64,000 nt of DNA, from contig CAUYLG010075539.1 in NCBI GenBank assembly GCA_963573385.1, forward strand, positions 52,932 through 116,931, in the 5' to 3' direction. Of the stretch, positions 29,000 through 42,285 are shown in pieces. The position numbers were made by a program, and so were the translations under genes. The notes under the pieces were generated by a model. That model did not search any database. It was not told the DNA's origin and worked only from the letters and a program-made list of their open reading frames with translations. Origin of the DNA: Cacajao melanocephalus. Taxonomy: Eukaryota > Chordata > Mammalia > Primates > Pitheciidae. Position 1 is the stretch's first letter; every line of letters starts with the position of its first letter.

Positions 29000-29274
29000 T
29001 TTTTTTTTTTTTTAGAGGCAGGTCTCACTCTGTCATCCAGAATGGAGTGCAGTGTCATGATCATGGCTCACTGAAGCCTCAAACTCCTGGCCTCAAGTGA
29101 TCCTCCTGCCTCAGCCTCCCTAGTAGCTAGAACTATAGGTGTGTGCCACTTCACCTGGATACATTTTTAAACATTTTTTAGAGATAGGGGTCTTACTATG
29201 TTGCCAAGGCTAGTCTCCAACTCCTGTCCCCAATCAATCTTCCTACCTTGGCTTCCCAAAGTGCAGGGCTTACA
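29000..29274 (-). mobile_element. Alu inside L1, head end truncated
   Basis: Antisense dimer that stops at 'cccaaagtgcagggcttac', lacking the last ~25 bases of the usual head. Confidence 0.9.
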
Positions 29275-29850
29275 TTGTTCTTTTTAAAAATTGTTTTGGC
29301 TATTCTGGGTCCTATGAATTTCCATGTGAGTTTTAGAATCAGCTTGTCAATTTCTACAAAGAAACCAGCTGGGATTTTTATAGGGATTGCATGGAATTCA
29401 CAGGTCAATTTAGCGAGTATTGCCAGCGTACAATATTAAGTCTTCTGATCCATGAACATGGAAAAATTTCCCATTTATTTACATCTTTTTAACTTCTTTC
29501 AACAGTTTTTGTAGTTTCTAGGTAAAAGTTTTGTACTTCTTTGGTTAATTTTTTTTTCTAAGAATTTTATTCTTTTTGATGCCATTGTAAATAGAATCAC
29601 ATTCTTAATTTCACATTTGGATTGTTCAGTGAAAGTGTATAGAAATACAATTGATTTTGCATTTTAATCTTATATTCAGCAACCTTGCTGAACTCATTTA
29701 TTCATTCTAATTTTTTGTGTGTGTGTATGAGATCATGTCATCTCCAAATAGTGATAGTTTTTGTTTCTTTCTCTTAGCTAATTGCTCTGGCTAGAACCTC
29801 CACACAGTGTTGAATAGAACTGGTTAGAATGGACATCTTCCTCTTTGTTT

Positions 29851-30143
29851 TTTAAGGACTGGAGTCTTTTTCTGTTGCCCAGGCTAGAGCGTAGGAGTGT
29901 GGTCATAGCTCACCTACATCATCAAACTCCTGGGTTCAATTGATCCTCCTGCCACAGTCTCCTGAATAGCTAGGACTACAGGTGTGGGTGACCATACCCA
30001 GCTAATTTTAATTTTTTAACTTTTTGTAGAAATGGAATCTTGCTATGTTGCCCAGGTGGGTCTGAAACTCCTGACTTCAAGCAATCTGCCTGCCTCAACC
30101 TCCCAGGGTTCTGGAATTACAGGCGTGAGCCACTGTGCTCAGC
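29851..30143 (-). mobile_element. Alu inside L1
   Basis: Diverged antisense dimer. 'cttcctctttgttt' (29837) and 'cttccctttgttc' (30144) are its target-site duplication. Confidence 0.92.
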
Positions 30144-30295
30144 CTTCCCTTTGTTCTTGATCCTGGGTAAAATCAGTAAGTCTTTCACTATTAAGTGTGA
30201 TATTAGCTATGGGGTTTTCTAGATGGTTTTTATAAGGTTCAAGAAGTTCACTGTTCCTAATTTGTTGAACTTTTTTTTATCATAAAAGAAAGCGG

Positions 30296-30609
30296 TTTTT
30301 TTTGTTGTTGTTTGTTTTTGTTTTTGAGGTGGAGTCTCGTCCTGTCACCCAGGCTGGAGTGCAGTGGTGGTGCAATCTTGGCTCACTGCAACCTCTGCCT
30401 CCTGGGTTCAAGCGATTCTCCTGCCTCAGCCTCTTGAGTAGCTGGTACTACAGGTGCATGCCACCACACCTGGCTAATTTTTTTGTATCTTTAGTAGAGA
30501 TGGGGTTTCCCCATGTCAGCCAGGATAGTCTTGATCTCCTGACCTCATGATCTGCCCACCTTGGCCCCCAAAGTGCTGGGATTACAAGCATGAGCCACTG
30601 TGTCTTGCC
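30296..30609 (-). mobile_element. Alu inside L1
   Basis: Starts with (TTG)n-interrupted poly-T, full antisense dimer, ends 'ctgtgtcttgcc'. The L1 sequence resumes at once ('aaatgctttttctgcatcta'). Confidence 0.93.
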
Positions 30610-30934
30610 AAGAGTTTTTTTCAAATGCTTTTTCTGCATCTATTGAGATGATTATGTGGTTATTTTTTATTCTATTGATATGATAACATTATTTGATTTT
30701 TGAATGTTAAGCCAACCTTGCATTCCTGGGATTAAGTCCTACTTGGTCATGGAGTATAATCCTTTTATAGGATGCTGGATATGGTTTGTTAATTCTCTAT
30801 TGATGATTTTCAGCTCTATATTCATAAGAAATGCTGGTTGATAATTTCTTTTGAAGAATTCATGAAGAATTGGTATTAATTATTCTGTAAATGTAAAATT
30901 TACCCAGTGAAGCCAGCAATGACTTTTTCATCTT

Positions 30935-31180
30935 CTTCTTCGAAACCCTTCAATGGTTACCAATCACTTAACGAACTCAATATAACATCCTATAGTATGC
31001 ATTCACAGTAGTATGTCCTACTGTTCCCAACTAATCTCCTACCTGCCACTTGTCCACAGCTTCTATCTCTTCTCTTGCCTTCACGTATAGTACTCATGTC
31101 CTTGTGTGTTTCACTAGGCAGACTGCTACTCCTCTCTTCAGACATCTCAAGTCTACACCTTGACACCATTTCTTGACTCT
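30935..31180 (+). repeat. L2 LINE fragment (tentative)
   Basis: 'cccttcaatggttaccaatc' with following CT-rich clauses resembles the L2 3' region. Strongly diverged. Confidence 0.4.
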
Positions 31181-32814
31181 TGTTGAATTAGTTTAGATTT
31201 TCTTACAATATTCTGACCAGCTTCCCCTAATAACCATTTTTAAATCTCTTTATTGATCTTCATAGCATAGGATTTATAGAAAAGCCTTTATAATAGGCTT
31301 TGGGAACTAATTAATTGTAAAATGTACCTTAATGGGAAAAAGCTCATTCTAGTTAAATTGGGACCTGTCAGTTATTTTGGTAATGACATATAACTATCCA
31401 ACACTATATAGAATCCACTGTGAACAGCATTTCTCTGTGAGTTCTTTTTCCAGTGTCGGAATAATTAAAAAGAATTTTTGCTTGAGGAACTCATTATGAA
31501 TGACTTCTCTGTGTTTCACCATATTTCTGAGGAAAATTTGTCTTAAAAATTGGATTCAGGACTGGGGGAGGTTCTGCATGCCTTTTTGCTGACTTTCCAA
31601 GTCTCAATGATCTTCACAGTGGAGAACATCAAAGACGCTAATGGCAGGGTCACAATGGTCATACTTTTCTAAAAATGATTCCTTCTTCCAATTTATAAAA
31701 TGAAACTTGAAAGTATTTTAAGGCTGACGTTTAATTTTCTGTGAAGAAACTGTATTACCTTAGTAAACATAGCATTTAAAATATATATAACATTGCTTTT
31801 CAAATATAAATGAAGATTAAATTTTCTTCATATAGTTTTGAAAAGTTTATGAAGAAATATGAACTATATAGAACTTGCTCAAAATCCTTTAATGTGTTAG
31901 AATTTGTAACAAAGTGACTGCTGTGCTAACATACCTAATGGACATCTGTTTCCTAAATTTGATTAAAGTAAAATTTTTATTTTAGTGAGGGATGAAACAA
32001 GAAGAAACTCTTTAAGACAAAATTATCAAGAAACACATTTCATAGTTCTATGTTATTATACAAATATTGTGACTGGAGTCATTACTTCAGCTGACTTTAA
32101 CAATATTGCCAGTTTTATCTCAACATTAGCTAGGGAGGTATGTTGGCATTGCTTCTATTATTATTATCAATAAAAATAATAACTGCATTCATTTATCGTC
32201 ACTGTGCATTAGGAATGGTGGTGGGCACTTATCACCTAGGTCACAACAAGTCAGCAAAGAAATTTGCTAGCATATTTACTATATGATAGCAAGGATTAGG
32301 TTCAGTTGCAAGTAATAGGAACCTAAAATAATAATGTCTTTAAAAAGAATGAATTGTGTTTATCTTACGTAAAAGAAGTCCAGAGGTAGGCAGTCTGGGC
32401 CTGACTTTGTAGTTCTGCTCCACAAAGTCCTCTTTCTGTCTTGTAAATGCCCACTGGCTGTGGCAGTGCCAACAGCAAAGAAAGGGATAAGAGAAAGACG
32501 ACAAAAAAGAAAAAAAAAACTGCACTGCTTTCCTTAGGAAGGTTTCTACTGCATGATATTTTATTTAGAGCCCATTGGCCAGAAGGCAGTCATATAAACA
32601 TGTGTAGGTGGGTGGCCATGTGCCCAGCCACAACTCTGAGGATTTAAAATGGAGAAAAGAATGATTAACCCATTTATGTTACTTGCCTGAAGTCACCTGC
32701 TTGATAAAGGAGAGAGGATTCAAAACTACATCTGTCTAGGTCTATCTCTGGGGGCAGAGAAAGGGGATGGGAATAGTAATAATTTATTTTATAAACTTAG
32801 CATGTTGTCTTAAA
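31181..32814. other. Unique sequence, no recognised feature
   Basis: 1.6 kb of AT-rich, repeat-poor DNA. I see no exon, RNA gene or promoter-like CpG cluster. Confidence 0.55.
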
Positions 32815-33295
32815 TATTGTTCCTGTTAGTTATTGCCATGTAACCAACCAAGCCCAATTTAAACAATAAACATTTATTTAGCTCAGCAAATCATTTCTGT
32901 GAGTCTGGGTCAATCTTGGCAGATTTCTGCTTGGAGATTGGCAAGGGGCTGACTGGCCTAGAGCCTTGGCTAGGACAGCATGTCATTCCTCCACATAGTC
33001 TCTTGTCCTTTATCAGGCCAGCCTGGGTTTGTTCTTATCAAATCATCCATGTGAGAGAGGTCCATGAGAGACAACAGGAGCATGAAAGACTTCTTGAGGC
33101 ATAGATTCAAAGCGGTTCAATGCCATTTTCACTGCACTGCATTAGTCAAAATGAAAAACAAGACCAACACAGATTCAAGGGCTGGGGAAATAGACTCCAT
33201 CTCTTGATGAATTACAGTGTCACACTGCAAAGATCATGGGTACAGGGAGACCACCAATTGGAGCTTTGAATGTAATAAATTTACTCTAATACTAA
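32815..33295 (-). repeat. Old LTR- or DNA-type interspersed repeat, family unresolved
   Basis: 'ttagttattgccatgtaacc', 'aacaataaacatttatttag' and 'catttctgtgagtctgggtc' belong to a common human repeat with the motif order 'ttattgctgtgtaac' then 'tttctgtgggtc'. I cannot name the subfamily. Confidence 0.45.
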
Positions 33296-33387
33296 TAAAA
33301 GTTGTTGATTGCAGTTGAAAATAGTAAGGATCATCTTCAACAAAAATCCTGAATGTATTGTCTTTATTTAGTTGTGTTTTTCTTTTA

Positions 33388-33989
<602 letters not shown>

Positions 33990-34248
33990 AAGTTTTTCTT
34001 CCTAGAGCAACTCAAGTTCTACAACAGTTCTTCTGAGTCATCATGGACACACTCAGGAAGTGAAACATAAACAGAGGTCCGTGGGTCTTGGAAAATTTTT
34101 TTCTGCTAGAGGGAATCTGGATTAGGAGAAGGAAGGAATGGATATAGGGCCAGAGGAGTCTGTAGGTGAAGACTTTTATTGTTCTGAGAAACTAATTTGT
34201 CTGAGATTACATTTTTCTTTTTGTTAAATCTTGACTAAGAATGTGTGA

Positions 34249-34543
34249 GGACTGGGCATGGTGGCTCTTGCCTGTAATCCCAGCACTTTGGGAGGCTGAG
34301 GCAGGTGGATCACTTGAAGGGAGGAGTTCAAGACCAGCTTGGCCGACAAGGCAAAACCGTGTCTCTACTAAGGATACAAACATTAGCCTGGCATGGTGGT
34401 GTGTTCTGTGGTCCCAATGACTTAAGTGGCTGGAGCATGAGAATCTCTTGAACTCGGGAAGCAGAGGTTGCAGTGAGCCAAAATTGTGCCACTGCACTCC
34501 AGCCTGGACAACAGAGTGAGACCCTGTCTCAAAAAAAAAAAAA
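34249..34543 (+). mobile_element. Alu
   Basis: Full dimer with a 14-A tail. 'aagaatgtgtg' (34238-34248) and 'aaagtatgtggg' (34542) suggest its target-site duplication. Confidence 0.93.
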
Positions 34544-34597
34544 AGTATGTGGGTAATCTCAAGTTCTTGAGAAAAAATAATGAAAGAAAGAGTAAAT

Positions 34598-35690
<1,093 letters not shown>

Positions 35691-35734
35691 TAACATGTCA
35701 GTTACAGGAAGTAAAGAAAAGAAGATGTAGTATA

Positions 35735-36485
35735 TTGAATCTTTCACCCCTCCTTGCTCTCGTATCGCTGCCAAGGCCTTACTATGGGTAGACTTTGGGC
35801 TTGACAATGTGGCCTGCTTCAGCCAATGACATAAATAGAAATGTCAGCATGCCATTCCAAGCTTAGGATTTAAGAGACCTTATGTGTTTGCACATGTGCT
35901 GTTGAACCTCTGAAGCCACCATGAAAGGAACATGCCCACTGGCCTGCTAGTCCAAGAAGGATAAGTGACATGGGGCATAGAGTCACCCCAGAGACTTACA
36001 GTGAGCAGCAGAGCCACTCTGGCTGCTGCAATATACAACAGAGTTGCCCAACTGAGCCCAGCCTAGATCTGCCAAATTCCAACTAACTTCTGCATACATG
36101 AGTGATTGTAAATAAATATGTTTGTGTTGTTCTTGTTGTTGTGGTTTAGAGAAAGTGTCTCACTCTGTTGCCCAGGCTAGAGTGCAGTGGCATAATCACA
36201 CCTCACTGCAGCCTCAACCTTCCAGGCTCAAGATATCCTCCCATTTCAGCCTTGTGAGTAACTAGGACTACAGGTGCATGCCACCATGCCTGGCTAATTT
36301 TTGTATTTTTTGTAGATACAAGGTTTCACCGTGTTGCCCAGGCTGGTCTTGAACTCCTGGGCTCAAGTGATCCACCTGCCTCAGCCTTTCAAAGCATCAG
36401 GATTATAGGCATGAGCCACTGTGCCTAGCCAAATGTTGTTTTAAATATCAGAATTTGGAATTGTTTGTTACTCAGCAATAGCTGA
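35735..36485 (+). mobile_element. Probable ERVL-type LTR, split by an Alu
   Basis: 'caatgtggcctgcttcagcc', 'gccaatgacataaatagaaa', 'ttgtaaataaatat' (an AATAAA signal near 36112) and, past the Alu, 'gaattgtttgttactcagca' follow a family of old human LTRs. I cannot name the subfamily. Confidence 0.5.
36131..36430 (-). mobile_element. Alu inside an LTR
   Basis: Full antisense dimer ending 'ctgtgcctagcc', inserted just past the LTR polyadenylation signal. Confidence 0.93.
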
Positions 36486-37159
36486 CTCCCAGGTGTGTAA
36501 CCACTCAACAGGTTCATCTTGCCCACTACCCAGATAGAGCTGATTCATCAAGACAGGGAAATTGCAATAGAGAAAGAGTTTAATACACACAGAGCCAGCT
36601 AAATGTGAGATTAATAATAAATAACAAATGGGTTGAATTTATTACTCAAATCAGATTTCCTGAAAATTTGGAGGCTAGGGTTTTTAAAAGATAGTTAGGT
36701 GGGCTGGGGGCTAGGGAATGGGTGCTGCTGATTGGTCAGGGATGCAATAATAGGAATGTAAAAAAATGGTTCTTATGTGCTGAGTCCACTTCTGGGTGGG
36801 GGCCACAGGACTGGCTGTCTTGAGTCTTGGGTCTTGGTGGAGTCATCTGACATCAAAATGCAGAAAAAAAGATGTCTCAAAAGTCCAATCTTAGAATCTA
36901 CAATAGGGACAGGAGTAATAGGGGAAGTTACAAATCTTGTGATCTCTGGAACAATGGCTGGTAATTGTTTAACTAAACCTACCTCTTAGCAGAATTCAGG
37001 CCCTTCTCTTAATCCTAAATTTGTGGCCTTTTATTAGTTTTATAATAATTATTATAAAAGGGCTATTATTATTTAAACTATAAGCTAAATTTCTCTCATA
37101 CTTAGTTTGGCCCATGCCCAAACATCTCTTTCACTGTCATCATTTTCTCACTGTTGTGA
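36486..37159. other. Repeat-like block, family unresolved
   Basis: 'gagaaagagtttaatacaca', 'attactcaaatcagatttcc', 'ctgattggtcagggatgcaa' and 'cttagtttggcccatgccca' are phrases I associate with a dispersed human repeat (an L1 5' region or an LTR), including an inverted CCAAT box. I cannot assign it. Confidence 0.35.
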
Positions 37160-37470
37160 TTTTTTTGTTTTTTTTTTTTTTAGAGGCAGAGTCTTGCTCT
37201 GTTGCCCAGGCAGAATTGCAGTGTCATGACCTCAGCTCATTGCAGCTTCAACCTACCAAGGCTTAAGCAATCCTCCCATGTCAACTTCCCAGGTAGCTGG
37301 GCCTACAGGCACATCCCACCATGCCTGGCTAATTTAAAAACAATTTTTTTTGTAGTGATGGGATCTCACTCTCTTGCCTAGGCTGGTCTCAAACTCCTGA
37401 GCTTAAGCCACCCTCCCATGTTTGTCTCCCAAAGTGCTGGGATTACAGGCACAAACCACCATGCCTGGCC
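37160..37470 (-). mobile_element. Alu
   Basis: Antisense dimer. 'cactgttgtgatttttttg' and 'tactgttataatgttttg' flank it. It forms a close inverted pair with the next Alu. Confidence 0.92.
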
Positions 37471-37523
37471 TTACTGTTATAATGTTTTGCAAAAGTGGTT
37501 TCAGAAGGGTCAAAATTTACTCT

Positions 37524-37866
37524 TGGCTGGGTGCAATCCAACACTTTGAGAGACCATGATGGGAGGATTGCACAAGCCTACTAGTTTGAGACCAGCCTGG
37601 GCAACAGAGTGAGACCCTGTCTCTACAAATATAATATATAAAATTTTACAAATTTTATATTTATAAATATAAATAAATTTAAATATAAACTTTATATCTA
37701 CAAATATAAAAGACTAGCCAGGCACAGTGGTGCGAGCCTGTAGTCCCAGCTACTTGGGAGGCTGAGGTGGGAGGATCACCTGAGCCTGAAGGTCAAGGCT
37801 GCAGTGAGCTGTGATTGTGCCACTGTACTCCAGCCTGGGTAAGAGTGAGACTCCATCATGCACAAA
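37524..37866 (+). mobile_element. Alu with AT-rich expansion in the linker
   Basis: The head is short ('ggctgggtgcaatccaacac' lacks ~20 bases). The middle linker is replaced by about 90 bases of A/T (37625-37715) in 'aaatataa' units. The right arm is normal but the tail is nearly lost. Confidence 0.9.
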
Positions 37867-37961
37867 CATAATTTATACCAGTAACTACTGCAAAATTTAA
37901 GTGTCAAGCCAAAAGAGAGTATGTCATAATGAAGTTCTGATTTACTAAATTCCATTTGTGA

Positions 37962-37964
<3 letters not shown>

Positions 37965-38001
<37 letters not shown>

Positions 38002-38013
38002 TGTGTCTGTGTA
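37965..38013. repeat. (GT)n microsatellite
   Basis: About 18 uninterrupted GT units, then 'ctgtgtctgtgtat'. Likely polymorphic. Confidence 0.97.
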
Positions 38014-38904
38014 TAAGAGAGAAACAGAGGGAGACTGAGAGACACAGAAGGAAGGATGCAGAGAGCTGGTTGTGGTGGCTCATTCTTTTAGCCCAACTGT
38101 TGGCTAGTTTGGTTTTCATTTAAAAGTTCTTTGACTGACATTTGACTGTTGCCCCTTTAAAATACAGTCTTTTATAATTTCTTCCCTTTCCCGTCCATGA
38201 CTTCTGTCCATCTTTGGAGAAAGCAAAATTATTCCTAATGGGTTTCTGATTTGTTCTTTGGAGCCCCACTTTTTAGTAAGCACACAAAAAACTATTCATC
38301 CGCATTGCTACCTTACACTAAACGTTCTTTGTTAACTTAAATTCTACAGGCTGGGCAGCATAAACATTCAAGAAAAAAAATTCATTGTGCCACCAGCTCT
38401 CAGCATCTGGCACCAAATATTTCTTTAAGGTTTGTTTAAATAAGAAACATATTAAAAGAGAGACATTTTTCATGGTGATGATGGCGTTGACTACAGAGGG
38501 CACATATCTGAGCCCTGGTCTTTGCAGGGAGCATGCAGGAGCCTGTCAATGAAGCTCTCCTCCAGGGAAAAGCCAACGGGAAGGTTTCTTCACTTTGGAA
38601 GTTCTGCATCTTTGAATTTTCCTAAGGATAGTTTCAGCTTTTTTAGACTTAGTACATGTCAGTACTTGAGAAGCTCAAAGAAAAGGAGCAGAAAGTGAAA
38701 ATAATTTGCTTTAAGAACTCAGGCAGTGCTTCTGTGAAATCATGCTATTCAGTGACTTTCAATCAAGTGGATCCTAATTTTCTAGTTGCTTAACTTGTAC
38801 TTTGAGATTCCCTAAAACAACTTCAGTATTGAGAATTTCTCTGGGCAGAGTTGGGACCTGGACGTTATTTTCTCTGTGCACCCCCTGATTTTGACCAGTC
38901 TTCC
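38014..38904. other. Unique sequence
   Basis: A ~30-base Alu head trace ('gctggttgtggtggctcatt', near 38064) is the only repeat I see. No coding feature. Confidence 0.5.
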
Positions 38905-39171
38905 TTTTTTCGTTTAAGAAATGGGGGTCTCACTATGTTGTCCAGGCTGATCTTGAACTCCTGGCCTCAAGCAATCCTCCCACCTCAGCCTCCCAAATGC
39001 TGAGATTACAGGTGCATGTCACCATGTCCCACTAATTTGTTTTTTTAATTTTTTTGTAGAGACAGGGTCTCACTATGTTGCCAGGTCTGGTCTTGAACTC
39101 CTGAGCTCAAGCAATCCTTCTGCCTCAGCCTCCCAGAGTGCTGGGATAACAGACACGAGCCACTGCGCCTT
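38905..39171 (-). mobile_element. Alu, rearranged
   Basis: Antisense Alu in which both arms read like left arms: 'gtctcactatgttgtccagg' and 'gtctcactatgttgccaggt' each start an arm. The right-arm segment with 'gcactccagcctggg' is missing. Confidence 0.85.
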
Positions 39172-39330
39172 ACTCATTTCCCCCTATCTTGATTGCCCAT
39201 TCTCTGCTTCTTCATCTCCTACTCAGACCCCTAATCTACTCATACCTTGCTGCCAATCATTGCTCAGGTATTAATTTAATCTTGGAATTTGATATTATAC
39301 TTCGTATTTTGTTCTGAAGTACAGATAGAC

Positions 39331-39624
39331 TTTTTTACTATTTTTGAGACAGAGTCTCACTGTGTCGCCAAGGCTGGAGTGCAGTGGTGTGATCTCAGCT
39401 CACTGCCTCCTCTGCCTCTCTGGTTCAAGTGATTCTCCTGCCTCAGCCTCCTACTAGCTGGGATTACAGGCACCTGCCACCACACCCTGCTAGTTTTTAC
39501 ATTTTCAGTAGTGGCAGGTTTTTGCTATGTTGGCCAGGCTGGTCCCAAACTCCTGAGCACAGGTGATCCACTCACCACAGACTTCCAAAGTGCTGGGATT
39601 ACACGCATGAGCCCTGTGCCAGCC
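39331..39624 (-). mobile_element. Alu
   Basis: Antisense dimer with a degraded head ('catgagccctgtgccagcc'). Confidence 0.92.
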
Positions 39625-39666
39625 ATGAGGTAAGGATAAACTTATAGGATGTTTAGAACTGACAGG

Positions 39667-39709
39667 GTCATTCATTCATTTATTCATTCATTCATTCATT
39701 CATGTATTC
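39667..39709. repeat. (ATTC)n microsatellite
   Basis: About ten tetranucleotide units derived from the L2 tail. Confidence 0.95.
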
Positions 39710-40175
39710 TTCACATACTTATGCTTTGAGCCAAGCATTTCCCTAGGCCCCCAAGTAGCTTCCATTCTAGCAGAGAAGCCATTATAACCCAAATAAATTC
39801 TATGATGATGGAAGTGTGAGCGGAGTGTAGCAGCAGCACAGGTGGGGAGCGTGTCTGTCTGCCTGGGCAGAGATGGTGAAGGCTTCCCAAAGCTGGCAGT
39901 GGGCTGGCCGTATTCAGAAATGAAACCTAGGAATAATGTGTTCATCAGAGGGAGCAATGCTGCAAAGACAGGGAGAAGTTGGGGCACAATGAGTGGTCGA
40001 GTATTGCTGTAGGGTGCACTGTGAGCAGGGAAGCTTCTGCCCATGGCCCTGTCATGCTGGGACGACAAGGACCTTGAATGCGATGCAAGGGAATTTAGAT
40101 TTTGAACCGGAGTCAACAGAAAGAACACTGAAGATATTTTTAGCAGATCTGTTATGTTAGAAAGTTCACTCTGGG

Positions 40176-40480
40176 GTGTAGGGCATGGTGCCTCACAGTG
40201 TAATCCCAGCACTTTGGGAGGCCGAGGTGGGCGGATCACCTGAGGTCAGGAGTTCAAGACCAGCCTGGCCAACATGGCGAAACCCCATCTCTGCTAAAAA
40301 ATACAAAATTAGTTGGGCGTGGTGGTCAGTGCCTATAATCCCAGCTATTCAGGAGGCTGAGGCAAGAGAATTGCTTGAACCCGGAGGTGGAGGTTGCAGT
40401 GAGCCAAGATTGTGGCACTGCACTCCAGCCTGGGTGATAGAGTGAGATTCCATCTTTAAAACAAAAAAGAAAAAGAAAAA
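40176..40480 (+). mobile_element. Alu inside L2
   Basis: Full dimer with an A-rich tail. Duplication 'aagttcactctgg' (40162-40174) and 'aagatcactctgg' (40480-40492), one mismatch. Confidence 0.94.
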
Positions 40481-40665
40481 AGATCACTCTGGAAATAAGG
40501 GGTATGGATGGGATGGGAGGAGGAATCCATGAGATTCAAATCAGAGACATCTAGAGAGAAGCTGACACAATCAATAGGCCAGGCCACTGACGATGCAGGC
40601 CTGAGCTAGGGCAGTGGCTTTAGGCATAAACGGGAGGAATGTTTAGGGCTGAAAGACTAACTGAA

Positions 40666-40954
40666 GCCAGGCGCAGTGGCTCGCACCTGTAATCTCAGCA
40701 CTTTGGGAGGCTGAGGTGGGTGGATCACTTGAGCTCAGGAGTTCAAGGCCAGCCTGGGCAACATGGTGAAACCCTATCTCTCCAAAAAATACAAAAATTA
40801 GCCAGGCATGGTGAAACGCACCTGTAGTTCCAGTTACCTGGGAGGCTAAGATTGGAGAATTACTTGAGCCCTGGAGATGGAGGTTACAGTGAGTTAAGAT
40901 ACCACAGCTCATTCCAGCCTGGGCAATACAGCCAGACCTTGTCTTAAAAAAAAA
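40666..40954 (+). mobile_element. Alu inside L2
   Basis: Starts 'gccaggcgcagtggctcgca'. 'aaagactaactg' (40652) and 'aaagactaagtg' (40952) flank it. Confidence 0.94.
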
Positions 40955-41270
40955 AGACTAAGTGGGTGGAGAGAGGAAAGACTCAAAGACGAATCCAGGT
41001 TTCTCTGGCTTCACTGATGGGATACATGGTTGCAGCAATCACCTGTAGGACATCTAAATATTAACAGAGCTGTTTAGGGCTGAATTGCTGAGTTCAATTG
41101 TGTGCTCCTCAGGTCTGGACTGAAGATGAGTAGTCCAGGAGAAGGTCAAGGACAGAGTAATGGGGTGCCCCATATTATAAGGGCATCATAAGAGGTTATT
41201 TTCTAGAATCCATTCCAGGTCCCACCTGAGATGCCTTAGAAGACCTGGGTGAAGCCTAATAATCCATGGT

Positions 41271-41577
41271 TTTGGTTTTTGTTTATGTTTTTATTTATTT
41301 GAGACAGTCTCATTCTGTCACCCAGGTTAGTGCAATGGCGCCACCTCGACTCACTGCAACCTCTGACTCCTGGGCTCAGGTGATCCTCCCATCTCAGCCT
41401 TTTTGAGTAGTTGGCAACACAGGTGCAGGCCACCACACTCAGCTAATTTTTCTATTTTGAGTAGAGACAAGGTTTTATCATGTTGCCCAGGCTATTGTCA
41501 AACTCCTGGGCTCAAATGATGTGCCTGCCTCTGCCTCCCAAAGTGCTGGGATTACAGGTATGAGCCACTCATCTGGC
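41271..41577 (-). mobile_element. Alu
   Basis: Antisense dimer with a short head deletion. 'aatccatggtttt' on the left and 'aattcatgtttta' on the right look like its duplication. Confidence 0.92.
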
Positions 41578-42285
41578 TGGGAATTCATGTTTTAAAAAAT
41601 CTCTTCAGGGGCTCTGAGCAGCAACTCGAGCTGGGAGTCACAGGTCAGTCCCACCCTCTTCCATGACAGAGCTGGACCTGATTTCCTGCAGGGTGGAGAG
41701 ACTTTCCGAAGGTCACAGAGCTCCCTAGAAGCTGCATGAAGCTCAGACTTACCTAGGCCACTGTTGTTTCTTCACTGTGGGGCTCACTTTTCCACTAGAT
41801 TTCTTGGTCTTACTTAGATTTAAAGCCACTGGCGAGCTTGTGTTTGTAACATGTGACCAGTTCTAACAGCAAATTTGGCTGAGCAGTGGATTTGGTAGAC
41901 TGAAAGAGATGTCCCTCACAAGCTCATGACACTGGCTTCTTAACGATTCTATGTTGTACAGTGCTCTTAGTAAAGAGGAAATAATTGTGTTCTCAGTGGC
42001 TCAGTCCTTACCATTCTGCCCAGCAGCTTTTGGCAGAATCTGGTCTTTGAACTAACATCTTAGTATATAATCTGTACCATGGAATAGAAAAATGCCCCTA
42101 CTTTTGTAAGAGATGCCGAGTGGGAGAAAAATTGGCTGAGAATCTACAAGTCGTCTTTGAGAATTTATGGTTGAATTTATAATGATGCAGAAATAAAGGA
42201 CAAGATCACTGTGTTTAGGAAAATGGAATCTCATTGGTTCTGGGAGACAATTGGTGGATGCCAAGATTCTCTCCAGGTCTTTCCT
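41578..42285. other. Mostly unassigned, MIR trace
   Basis: 'gaaggtcacagagctccc' near 41710 hints at an antisense MIR. Nothing else is recognised. Confidence 0.45.

Larger units (their letters stand above)
27570..30890 (-). repeat. L1 LINE 3' UTR to ORF2 RT region, antisense, three Alus inside
   Basis: The best preserved L1 here. From left to right it reads antisense 3' UTR ('tttttagtatgttcacagag', 27596) and ORF2 end ('tggctattatgaatattgc', about 27953) to the reverse transcriptase region ('aaccttgcattcctgggatt', near 30714). A minus-strand frame at 29280-29400 keeps the ORF2 stretch 'EIDKLILKLTWKFIGPRIAK', typical of L1 ORF2p C-terminal to the RT. Frameshifts and stops are frequent; it is dead. 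It is 5' truncated. Confidence 0.92.
39660..41230 (-). repeat. L2 LINE 3' half, antisense, split by two Alus
   Basis: It opens with (TTCA)n at 39667-39709 from the L2 tail, then 'agcttccattctagcagaga', 'gtgaaggcttcccaaagctg', 'gttcactctgg' and, past the Alus, 'gaatccaggtttctctggct'. The order matches the antisense L2. A 179-codon minus frame (39700-40239) crosses the L2/Alu border and is not a gene. Confidence 0.65.

Noticed and set aside
37965..38013. (GT)n as a regulatory Z-DNA element
   Set aside because: It is an ordinary dinucleotide microsatellite; nothing in the context supports a function.
39700..40239. 179-codon minus-strand frame, the longest in the window
   Set aside because: It begins in the Alu at 40176 and continues into antisense L2. 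No domain, no splice context; an Alu-driven by-product.
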